Assembly: GCA_002256935.1 (NCBI GenBank)
Contig: NCGL01000049.1
Location: forward strand, 1-54,655
Reading direction: 5' to 3'
Source of the DNA: Bdellovibrio sp. 28-41-41
GTDB lineage: Bacteria; Bdellovibrionota; Bdellovibrionia; Bdellovibrionales; Bdellovibrionaceae
DNA length: 54,655 bases
Below are positions 35,410 to 43,260 of the stretch, one piece after another (positions within the stretch are counted from its first letter, which is position 1; every line of letters starts with the position of its first letter). The translations under genes and the position numbers were made by a program. Under the pieces are notes generated by a model. It did not search any database, was not told where the DNA came from, and worked only from the letters and a program-made list of their open reading frames with translations.

Positions 35410-37122
35410 TTATTTGGTCGCATTCACTTCTTTGGGTGGAACGCTTGGTGCCGGTTGAGTTGGCACACCACTACCAGTATCCACTGCCGGAACCTCTCCA
35501 GCTTGCGCATCGATGGTTCTTTGCGCTTCTGCGGCCTGTCTAACTTGGCTTGCTTGAAAATGACCATTGCCACCCAAATGTTTTAACAGCGTAGTTACCG
35601 CTTCACATTCAGTTTTTTGAATATCGTTCGTTGTTTGACAGTAACTCAAGATAGTCCTCACTCGTCCCTCGGAATCCTGCATGAACGGAGTTGCTTCCAT
35701 CTTTTCAACGATCTCTTTTACTTTGTTTTGATACGCCATCCATTCTTCAGAGTTTTGAGTTAACTTACCAGCATATGTATCATGAACTTCAGCAAGCTTA
35801 ACACTACAACGAAGGGTTAAGGAATCTAAAGGTCCTTTGTTAATACAAAGCTCTTTATCAAGACCTTTCCCATCTTCCGTTAAACCATAATTGTTACATT
35901 TAAATTTTCCAGCTTTAGAACATGACGTTGTAGACGACAATTCTTTTGGCTCTGTACATCTGATTTCACCACTAAAATTAACTAATTTTGACGGGTACCC
36001 GCCGAATAAACAACCGTATCCCTCTTCTTTTTTGATTCCGTCAGTAACTTCCTCACCAACGATCTCACCATTTATAGCTTTGTGTTTTGTTTTACGATTA
36101 CTTTTAACTTTTTCAACACCAGCGCGAACGCTTTCTCCGATACCTGTCGAATTATAAATATCGCGGCCAATTCCACCAATTTCGTAGCCTAACACACCAG
36201 CACCGGCAACAGCGAATGCTTTTTGTCCTGTTCTGTAACTTTTCTCAGTGGTAAGTCTGTTCAGCTCAACGCGACTCCCTCCCAATTTAGCAAATTTCTC
36301 ATAATCTTTTCCCTGTTGAGTCGCCAGAGTCTTTAGTTGTTTCTCCATGGCAGCAATTTTTTTCTGATCTGGCTTAGGCATTTTTTTAGCAGCAGCTAAG
36401 TCGTCGGCAAGCTTCGCGTACTTAGCTTCGTTTTCGACCAGTTTATTAGAAACAGCTTCTAAAGGTTTTGAATTTTTAATTCTTTTCACTTCAGCATCAA
36501 TTGCTTTTCTCGGAATTCCAATTTCCTTATTGGTACTTTTCACGGCTGCAATTGCGGCCTTACCGTCTTTAGCTGCTTTAACTTCTAACTGTGCCGCATT
36601 AGTCACTGCCTTTTTTTCTAACCAGCTTAGTTCTGATACAGAAAGCTTAGAAGTAACGGCTTTTCCGTCAGTAAAAAGTGCTTTTATTGATGATTTTGAG
36701 GACCAAAACAGTCGCGCGGCCATACCAATTAACGCTTGAGCGTCGTTTCCAGAGAATATCAGACTTAACGCTTTTAACTTTTCAGGGACTTGAATTTTCG
36801 GTGCTGACGAGTTCGAAGCAAACTCTTCAACCTTTGCGGAATCGGTACTAGAAACACCATCTCTGTCGTGCAAGCCAACTGAGAAATTTTGTGATATTTC
36901 TATCACTTCAGCCAAATGTATAATTGAAACCATATAGGCAGTGCGCTCTTCATCATTTAGTTTACTTATTTCATTCTCTGTCAAAAATAGATCAGAAAAT
37001 TTATACTTTTTGTAGACCGATACATCAAAATTATCGGTTTTCTCTGCTCCTGCAAATGCCGATGTTTGCAGTAAAAACAAAGCGCAAAACACAATGCTAA
37101 AACATCGTTTCATCGTAACCAT
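35410..37122 (-). CDS. Large secreted protein with central hydrophobic segment, unknown function
   Basis: Preferred start is ATG 37122 (GGGGG just upstream); an ATG at 37113 is possible. It gives about 570 residues. A signal peptide is seen (RCFSIVFCALFLLQTSAFA). A charged helical part (about 120-310, with many Lys, Ala and Glu) is followed by a glycine-rich hydrophobic stretch (FAVAGAGVLGYEIGGIG) that could be a membrane segment, then a cysteine-rich part (GCLFGG, IRCTEP, TTSCSKAGKFKCNN, ELCINK, LRCSVK) and a Pro-rich end. The cysteines fit an oxidising periplasm. No family recognised. Terminator at its 3' end. Confidence 0.72.
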   Translation of the reverse strand: MVTMKRCFSIVFCALFLLQTSAFAGAEKTDNFDVSVYKKYKFSDLFLTENEISKLNDEERTAYMVSIIHLAEVIEISQNFSVGLHDRDGVSSTDSAKVEEFASNSSAPKIQVPEKLKALSLIFSGNDAQALIGMAARLFWSSKSSIKALFTDGKAVTSKLSVSELSWLEKKAVTNAAQLEVKAAKDGKAAIAAVKSTNKEIGIPRKAIDAEVKRIKNSKPLEAVSNKLVENEAKYAKLADDLAAAKKMPKPDQKKIAAMEKQLKTLATQQGKDYEKFAKLGGSRVELNRLTTEKSYRTGQKAFAVAGAGVLGYEIGGIGRDIYNSTGIGESVRAGVEKVKSNRKTKHKAINGEIVGEEVTDGIKKEEGYGCLFGGYPSKLVNFSGEIRCTEPKELSSTTSCSKAGKFKCNNYGLTEDGKGLDKELCINKGPLDSLTLRCSVKLAEVHDTYAGKLTQNSEEWMAYQNKVKEIVEKMEATPFMQDSEGRVRTILSYCQTTNDIQKTECEAVTTLLKHLGGNGHFQASQVRQAAEAQRTIDAQAGEVPAVDTGSGVPTQPAPSVPPKEVNATK

Positions 37123-37159
37123 ATTTCCCCCGATTTTTTCTATACCCCTACCGTGTCGG

Positions 37160-37185
37160 CTAGTGTGTTTTAAACTTGACACTAG
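37160..37185. promoter_or_regulatory. Inverted repeat upstream of the secreted-protein gene
   Basis: CTAGTGT (37160-37166) and its exact reverse complement ACACTAG (37179-37185) are separated by 12 bp, 38 bp before the start of the minus-strand gene. The spacing and position suit an operator or a small hairpin. The remaining sequence up to 37427 shows no other structure and carries the promoters of both divergent genes. Confidence 0.35.
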
Positions 37186-37427
37186 ACCTTGCAAACTTTC
37201 CCCTCACTGTAAAATCGTCAAGCTGAAAATTCGCAAAACGCTTTCGTGACAACGATGTTCACTCCATTGGTAAACGTTCAGTCAGCTGTTTAAAAGTTAT
37301 CTACCCAGAGAAAAGCAAATCGGAATGAAAATCTCATTTTGAGAATCTGTTGAGTCGATACTACGTTAAAATTAATTCGAATTGATTTGGGACTTCCACT
37401 GAGCCATAATATAGGGACGGGGGCAGA

Positions 37428-38162
37428 GTGAAACCACTATTTATCTATTTATTTTTACTATTATCTTTGGTGTCCGGCCGAGTGCACGCTCAATCAGAGT
37501 CATCGGATGCTTTTGACCCATTTTCTGACTACTCTGAATTCGATCAAGATTCAGACGAAGAAGCTGACGTAAACTTTTTCCGCAACGGACGCTTACTAAC
37601 CTTAGGTTTAGCCACTGGCCCACGTCAGTTCACTGAAGGTATGGCCAAGGCCTATGGCTCTGGCCCTAACTTCGGAATCCAGATTAGTTATTTCTTTGAT
37701 TTAAAAACGGCCTTAGGTGTTGGTATCATGACCGGCGACAGCCCACTGAAGTTCTCGACTCAATCCGGAAATGCGATCAATAACTATTCGGGAAATGTGT
37801 CGTTCACGTCGATCAATTTCAACATCAAGTACTTCATGAACACACAAAACGTGACAAAAGGCCTAGCTGATATCAACCCCTACATCCTGGGTGGATTTTC
37901 GCAGTGGTATAGAACTGTAGCGATTTCAGAGCTCAGCACCCAATCCCGTGAAAACGTAATGGGCGCCGATGTAGGCATAGGCGTAGAGATCCCATTAATG
38001 CGCAGGAAAGCCTTTCTAGGCTTCCAAGCCACCTACCATTACATCAACTTCGCCGACGAAAACAAAGACTTCTTATACAACGGCACAACGAATGAATTGA
38101 TGGAAAACAAAATCAACGGGGATTTAATGGATCTCCTGCTAATCATTGGTTTGAACTTCTAA
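37428..38162 (+). CDS. Outer-membrane beta-barrel protein
   Basis: The 244-residue protein starts at GTG 37428 (GGGGGCAGA upstream) with a signal peptide (LFIYLFLLLSLVSGRVHA). An acidic segment follows (DAFDPFSDYSEFDQDSDEEA), and residues about 50-244 form alternating amphipathic strands ending in GLNF, with an aromatic last residue as in outer-membrane proteins (LLTLGLATGPRQF, FGIQISYFFDLKTALGVGIM, NFNIKYFM). Monocistronic, with its own terminator. Function unknown. Confidence 0.8.
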   Translation: MKPLFIYLFLLLSLVSGRVHAQSESSDAFDPFSDYSEFDQDSDEEADVNFFRNGRLLTLGLATGPRQFTEGMAKAYGSGPNFGIQISYFFDLKTALGVGIMTGDSPLKFSTQSGNAINNYSGNVSFTSINFNIKYFMNTQNVTKGLADINPYILGGFSQWYRTVAISELSTQSRENVMGADVGIGVEIPLMRRKAFLGFQATYHYINFADENKDFLYNGTTNELMENKINGDLMDLLLIIGLNF

Positions 38163-38190
38163 TTCTTCGAGATTTATACTTGAGAATGAA

Positions 38191-38217
38191 AGACTGGCTA
38201 AGGCTGGTCTTTTTTTT
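38191..38217 (+). terminator. Terminator of the barrel-protein gene
   Basis: An 8-bp stem with two G-T pairs, AGACTGGC/GCTGGTCT (38191-38210), loop TAAG, followed by a run of eight T. It lies 28 bp after the stop. Confidence 0.8.
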
Positions 38218-38327
38218 ATTTTGAGTGGAGCTAGGATGGCTGGCGCTTCTAACATACAACAGGCTTACGTTTCGACTAAGAACACAAGATACTCCCATGG
38301 CAAAACTTCAAAAACACAAAAACCCAA

Positions 38328-38900
38328 TTAAGCAATACTTAATGGACCCGCGCGAGCTTTGGTTTGCTTGAGTCGATAGATAAACTGATTAAACCTTTTT
38401 AAATATTCTTCTCGCTGCTGATAACCAAGCTCTCGTTGTCGATGATTACCTTCGAAGTAGCCTTTCAATCCAAGCTCTTCGATTTTTGATAGCAATACGC
38501 GTGTATAAACCAATCCATCCCAGAATCTTCCAAACGGATTTCCTTTTTTAGCTTGAGTGATGGATCTTGCTAACATGGCCGCGAATGATTTTAAGAACTG
38601 ACCGAAGCGTTTTTTATCTTTAAATCTGACTTTAAGATGCAAATGGTTTCCCATATTCACCCAATCTAAAATCTCGATGAAGAACTTTTTAGATTTCTCT
38701 TTTAAAAGTTTATTAACCGTTTGTTTGTGAGTGTAAAACGATAATTTTCCCTTAGCTTTTGAAGATTTAAATACCACATGAGTCACGCACCCCGGAATAA
38801 GTGGACGTGCAACTTTGCGACGTTTCTTTAAATTCACTCCGCCGTGGCTGGCTGCTTTAATTGTGCGTAAATCTTTTTGAGGTAAAAATTGAAGTTGCAT
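38328..38900 (-). mobile_element. REP-associated tyrosine transposase-like gene (Y1/HUH)
   Basis: From ATG 38900 the protein has about 190 residues (an ATG at 38936 is upstream). The HUH motif is NMGNHLHLKVRF, in place of the usual MPNHVHLL, followed by the helix SFAAMLARSITQAKKG and the FWDGLVYTRVL strand with a tyrosine, in the order seen in RAYT/Y1 transposases. The N-terminal ARPLIPGCVTHVVF also matches the family's start. No IS ends or target repeats are visible, so it is a stand-alone domesticated-type copy. It is not clear whether it is active. The nearby hairpin at 39003 may be a REP-like element or just a terminator. Confidence 0.8.
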
Positions 38901-39002
38901 TGCGGGCAATATAATAATTCTACCGTCCAAAGTCAATAAGGCGAAATATTGTTGAGCTTTGTTTGTAGTTCCGCGTGGAACTTCTGGTACCCCTAAAATG
39001 AA

Positions 39003-39031
39003 AACTGCGGCTCTATTTGCGAGTCGCAGTT
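39003..39031 (-). terminator. Terminator of the FHA/stator operon
   Basis: A stem of 7+3 bp with one mismatch (AACTGCG-G-CTC / GAG-T-CGCAGTT, 39003-39031) and loop TATTTGC. On the minus strand it is followed by TTCATTTTA. It lies 91 bp after the FHA gene. Outer AAAATGAAA/TTTCATTTT arms extend the symmetry. Confidence 0.65.
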
Positions 39032-39121
39032 CGATTGATCATTTCATTTTTTAACTCGCGGCGTACACATTACAACGTCGCCAGTTTCACACTCACCTGC
39101 CGCCGTCCCTAACCCTGAATC

Positions 39122-42100
39122 CTACTTAACCTCAGAGCTCTGTTCCGTATGCCCCTCAGCTGGCGCCGCATTTCTGGATAAATAGAATTTTTCTAGTTCG
39201 TCGCGGAAGTACTTGCGTTCAAACTTTCTATACGATTCATACTTTACTTGCGAACCCAAAATTTCTACGATTTTTGATTCTGTTTCAGACTCAGTTTCTT
39301 TTAGCTTTGTCATCCCTTGTTCTAAGAAATCGGTTCTGATGGAATCTTTCTTTTCGTGAAGCGTTTTTACCAATGTTTTAGACATCGCTACAACCTGGAT
39401 CGACTTTTCTTCTTCGATTCTCCAAGTGCGCAGCAAATACTCCATGGTCGCTTTACCGAAACGTTCGTTAAAATCTGGGCTAAGATACATTTCGTAGAAT
39501 TGATCTGTGTAGAGCACTAAATCTACATAGGAATCTTTAACTTCAGGTTCGCGCTTAGGATTGAACTTTTTAGCATCCAGATCCTTTTTCGCTTCAGCCG
39601 CTTGTTCCGCAATCAAATCTTTAACTGGGTTCAAGTTGTTGCTGACCTTAAAGTATCCCGCTTGCAAGATACCAATACTGATGGCCCCTATCACAAAACC
39701 CATAACCATTTGCTGGGAACGTTCGCGTTTTTGTTTCTTAAGCACCGTTTTCGTATCGGTCGTTAATTGGCTTGATTCATCGCTTGTATCAAGAGCAATA
39801 TGAGCCGTTTGCTCCTCTAATGTCGATTGGATTTTAGCCAACACTACATTAGATAGTGCATTGAGTTTCTCTACGGGGATACTGCCAACCAAAGCTTTTT
39901 CAACCTGATTGTGGATCTCTTTCGATAACCGTTCTTTTGTTTTATGCAATTCAGACAATAGGTTCTCTTTCACACCCTTCATCTTTTCAAGCTCTAGCAG
40001 TTTTAACTGATTCACTTGATCATACATATTTTTGGTCATCTGCGTTTTTTCCATCTCTATTTGAGATCTATGCTGCGCTTTTTGACCTTCAAATTCTTTC
40101 TTCAAACCGTCTAATTTGTTAGCGTGATTATCGATTTCAAACTTCATTTCGCCTACGCGTTTTTCGTAACCTTTTGAGTCTGCCACCAATTGATCACGAT
40201 TTTGAATCAACAAACTGACTTCTTTTTTCAGATCTACCAGCTGAGACGAGAACATTTGGGTATCTGTTTTTGTTTTCTCATTCTCAGCTCTCAATATTTC
40301 ATGATCGCTTTGTAGCTTACCAAAAACAGTTTTTAATTCAGCAATTCGAGTTTCAAGCAAGCCGTTCTCTTCCACCAAGTTTTTATTTTTGGTGAAAAAT
40401 TCATTTTGCTTTTCTTTAGCCCATGCATCCAGTTCTTTTTCTTTAACTGACTCGGCATTAGCCAACTTAACTTCGCGGTCTTTCCAATCACCTTCACGTT
40501 TTGCCTGCTCGGATTCAATCCATTTTTGCAACTCAACACGTTTTTGAGATTCTAAATTTCTAAGCTCAAGTTCTCGCGCATTCCATTCTTTTTCATTTTT
40601 AGTGCGCGTTTCAACTTCCCATGAATTTGTCTTAGATCGTAGGTCTGCATCCCAAGCTGTAGTCTTAGATCTTAAGTCAGACTCCCAAGCCAACGTTCGC
40701 TCTTTAGTGACCTTTTCAAATACAGCCAATTCTTCGTTTTTGTCTTTTTCAACTTTCTTAACTGCAGCTTCACGCTCGTTCCATTCTTTTTCATATTTAG
40801 CACGAGTATCAAGAACCCAGTCATTTGTATCTTTTTTGATCTTAGATTCATAATCAGCCAAATTCTTTTCACGCTCGTCAAGCTCTTTAAGCTTGAATTC
40901 TCGATCCGTTTTAAGTTTAGACCAAAACTCATCTTCTTTCTTCTTCAAACTGCTATGAAATACTTCTAATTCTTTATTTTTGCGCTCTTCTTCAACTTCT
41001 AAATCCATATAGCGCGCAGAAATATCTTTCTCTGCCAATTCTTGACGTTTTTTAAGTCTGTCTTCAAAATCAATACGTTTTTCAGTTAACTGTTTTTCAA
41101 GCGTCTCATCTTTAGATTTCAATTCATCTTCAAATGCCTTACGACGTTCAATTTCTTCTTTTTCATAACGAAGCATCAAAAATTTCTTTTCTTCTTCGAG
41201 ATCTCTCACTTCACTAGTGAATTTCTTCACATCGATCTGCAATGTTGAAATAGTGTCTTTTAAACGATCGATATCGTGAGCTGATTCTTTCTTAATTTGA
41301 TCGATCTCGGTCTTAGCGTTAAGGATCATTTTATCATGTTCAAGTTTATTATTTTCTTCAGTTTCTTTGATTAAAGATTGAACCTTCTTCTGAGCCTCAC
41401 GTTCAGTACGTTGCAATAAAAGCTCTTTTTCTTTTTCAGCGTCGTTTAAGATGGTTTTCTTAAGCTCTTCGATCTCTAATAAAGATTTGTTTTTAAACTG
41501 ATCTAACTCACGCTGTGCGAACTCACGCATAACTGTAACTTTTTCGCGCGCTTCTTCAACAATTTTGTTGGATAAGTTTTCGTTTTCCTTAAGAACGCGT
41601 TCGGCATCGCCTTGCGCCTCTTCGATTTTATTTTTGTAATAATCATCGGCTTCTTTTTTGCAACCGTTGGCTTTCTCGTAAATGTCTTGAACTTTCTTTT
41701 GCGCGTCTTCTTGTGCTTCGTTGATTACGCCAACGCCTTTGCGTTTCGCATCTTGAAGGATTTGCGATGATTGCATAGAGGCATTTTGCAAGATCTCGTC
41801 TTGTTTTAGGAGCGTAGCATTCTCGATACCCGCCGATTTGTTTTCAGCAATTTTAACTAATTTGTCGTGGCTATCTTGTGCTAATTTTACAATTTTTTGT
41901 GCTTCAGCATGAGCCCCTTGAATCAGACGTAGCAACCCTTCTTTTTCATTTTTAGGCAGCTGACTTCTTACGATCTCTTCTTTTTTAAAGCATTTTTCCA
42001 ATAGATTGAACGATAGATAAATATCAGATTTACCTACTTTAACTTTATCACCTGGCTCCACACTCACCGTTTTTTGAGCTGGAATTTTTTGTTCATTTAC

Positions 42101-42313
42101 AAAAGTACCATTCGCAGACCCTTGGTCTTCAATCCAGATACGATCATGCTTTAGGGTTACGATCAGATGGATACGACTGATATCAGGATCCCCAAACGCA
42201 ATAGTTGCATCCAGTGAGCGACCTACCGTAAACGAGCTATCGTCGACTATTTTGTAGTCGACGTCCTCCCCCTGCTGTATTGTCACTATAAACACCTGTA
42301 TATTCTTGGCCAT
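39122..42313 (-). CDS. FHA-domain, giant coiled-coil protein with one transmembrane helix
   Basis: This 1063-residue protein has three parts. Residues about 20-100 are an FHA domain with the key residues G31-R32, S46-R47, H49 and N68-G69, which should bind phosphothreonine. Residues about 110-830 are almost unbroken heptad coiled coil, rich in E, K and Q, with a stretch of repeated short W-containing units (KEWNEREAA, LAWESDLRSK, AWDADLRSK, SWEVETRTK). A basic KKQKRERSQQ precedes a membrane helix at about 868-888 (MVMGFVIGAISIGILQAGYF), then about 175 residues of a helical domain ending in an acidic tail. Topology is probably coil inside, last domain outside the inner membrane. No known family beyond FHA. 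It is the last gene after the TolQ-like gene, with a 91-bp gap that contains two hairpins. Confidence 0.88.
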   Translation of the reverse strand: MAKNIQVFIVTIQQGEDVDYKIVDDSSFTVGRSLDATIAFGDPDISRIHLIVTLKHDRIWIEDQGSANGTFVNEQKIPAQKTVSVEPGDKVKVGKSDIYLSFNLLEKCFKKEEIVRSQLPKNEKEGLLRLIQGAHAEAQKIVKLAQDSHDKLVKIAENKSAGIENATLLKQDEILQNASMQSSQILQDAKRKGVGVINEAQEDAQKKVQDIYEKANGCKKEADDYYKNKIEEAQGDAERVLKENENLSNKIVEEAREKVTVMREFAQRELDQFKNKSLLEIEELKKTILNDAEKEKELLLQRTEREAQKKVQSLIKETEENNKLEHDKMILNAKTEIDQIKKESAHDIDRLKDTISTLQIDVKKFTSEVRDLEEEKKFLMLRYEKEEIERRKAFEDELKSKDETLEKQLTEKRIDFEDRLKKRQELAEKDISARYMDLEVEEERKNKELEVFHSSLKKKEDEFWSKLKTDREFKLKELDEREKNLADYESKIKKDTNDWVLDTRAKYEKEWNEREAAVKKVEKDKNEELAVFEKVTKERTLAWESDLRSKTTAWDADLRSKTNSWEVETRTKNEKEWNARELELRNLESQKRVELQKWIESEQAKREGDWKDREVKLANAESVKEKELDAWAKEKQNEFFTKNKNLVEENGLLETRIAELKTVFGKLQSDHEILRAENEKTKTDTQMFSSQLVDLKKEVSLLIQNRDQLVADSKGYEKRVGEMKFEIDNHANKLDGLKKEFEGQKAQHRSQIEMEKTQMTKNMYDQVNQLKLLELEKMKGVKENLLSELHKTKERLSKEIHNQVEKALVGSIPVEKLNALSNVVLAKIQSTLEEQTAHIALDTSDESSQLTTDTKTVLKKQKRERSQQMVMGFVIGAISIGILQAGYFKVSNNLNPVKDLIAEQAAEAKKDLDAKKFNPKREPEVKDSYVDLVLYTDQFYEMYLSPDFNERFGKATMEYLLRTWRIEEEKSIQVVAMSKTLVKTLHEKKDSIRTDFLEQGMTKLKETESETESKIVEILGSQVKYESYRKFERKYFRDELEKFYLSRNAAPAEGHTEQSSEVK

Positions 42314-42340
42314 TTTATTCCCTTATGAAGCTTTTCTATC

Positions 42341-42396
42341 TGACCCCCATCGCGATAGGGGTCACTACAAAAGCTCATGTCTTCGCCGTCGGCGAA
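42341..42396. repeat. Two tandem hairpins between the TolQ-like and FHA genes
   Basis: Hairpin 1: TGACCCC (42341-42347) with GGGGTCA (42358-42364), and an inner ATCGCGAT. Hairpin 2: TTCGCC (42382-42387) with GGCGAA (42391-42396), loop GTC. Neither is followed by a T-run on the minus strand, so they are not classical terminators; they could slow ribosomes or protect mRNA ends. Confidence 0.55.
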
Positions 42397-42404
42397 ACCA
42401 CGTA

Positions 42405-42689
42405 TTATGACGCTTTCGTTTTTTTCAATTCATCCAGTTCTCGACTACGAGCTGCTTTAGCGATCTCTAAATTAATAGACTCTTCCGCCAATGCCTCTTG
42501 TGGATCTTTATGTTCATCAAACGGTTTCTCATTTGATGGATAATCATTATTATCTGCACGGTACCAAATTAAATCGAGTGAGCTTTCGAAACGATCAACC
42601 ATGGATACAAACACGCGATCAGGAGAAAACGTCGTGTTGATCATGTTTAATGCTAAAGAGAACGCGATACCAAAAATAGAGGATTTCAT
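42405..42689 (-). CDS. C-terminal half of a MotA/TolQ/ExbB-like protein in a separate frame
   Basis: In this frame the sequence before the ATG reads ISFA, after a TAA, and then MKSSIFGIAFSLALNMINTTF, a membrane helix that would be the last helix of a MotA/TolQ-like channel. It is followed by FSPDRVFVSMVDRFESSLDLIW and a charged tail. The normal protein would connect it to the helix ending GILGTFI at 42703-42705 through a loop of 30 or more residues; that loop is absent and the frames disagree. The piece has its own ATG at 42689, so it might be translated. I treat it as the broken-off 3' part of the gene at 42619-43251. Confidence 0.6.
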   Translation of the reverse strand: MKSSIFGIAFSLALNMINTTFSPDRVFVSMVDRFESSLDLIWYRADNNDYPSNEKPFDEHKDPQEALAEESINLEIAKAARSRELDELKKTKAS

Positions 42690-43251
42690 CGCAAACGAGA
42701 TTTATAAATGTTCCCAAGATACCCGCAACAACGAACAAGCCAGGAAGAATTGAAACGATGTCATTCAAACCAGAGATTGGGAAAACACCAAAGACACGGT
42801 TGAAGCATGGGTTATGATGAAACGTGGCGCGCGTGATGTGCAACAATTTTGGAGTGTCATTTGTCCATTTTAAAAACTTTAATTGTTTTAAAATGTCTTT
42901 AACTAACCAAGCACAACCTTGTTTTACTAACCAGATACGATCTGACCAGCGCATAACTTTATCACGGTTACGGCGCATCATGCGATCACGAACTTCGAAG
43001 GCTTCATAATATGTTCTCTCTAGAATCTTCTTAGACAATACATAAAATGATTGCTTAGAGGATACTCCTGGAGTTTGCGACTCCATATATTGAGCCACTC
43101 GTTTTTCGAACTCACGAGCAAACCATTCATGCCGTTTTACAGTGTACCAAATCATGAAGCGTAAGAACGCACCCACCATAAAAATGGCGCCCATGAAGTA
43201 AGGTAAGCTGAGAATAAAATATTCTGCTAAAGTTTTTGATCCCATATCCAT
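42619..43251 (-). CDS. N-terminal part of a MotA/TolQ/ExbB-like inner-membrane protein (frame broken)
   Basis: Residues about 11-37 form one membrane helix (YFILSLPYFMGAIFMVGAFL), then a basic cytoplasmic part of 120 residues, then DIVSILPGLFVVAGILGTF at about 164-182, the hallmark of the second-to-last helix of TolQ/ExbB/MotA-type proton channels. One N-terminal helix instead of two is the TolQ/ExbB/ZorA arrangement. After I183 the frame runs into meaningless sequence (27 residues) and stops at 42619. The last helix is in another frame (42405-42689). It follows the MotB-like gene after 9 bp and is co-transcribed. With the present sequence it should not yield a working channel unless frames are joined. 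Confidence 0.75.
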   Translation of the reverse strand: MDMGSKTLAEYFILSLPYFMGAIFMVGAFLRFMIWYTVKRHEWFAREFEKRVAQYMESQTPGVSSKQSFYVLSKKILERTYYEAFEVRDRMMRRNRDKVMRWSDRIWLVKQGCAWLVKDILKQLKFLKWTNDTPKLLHITRATFHHNPCFNRVFGVFPISGLNDIVSILPGLFVVAGILGTFINLVCDEILYFWYRVLFSIKHDQHDVFS

Positions 43252-43260
43252 CTCCTTTAA

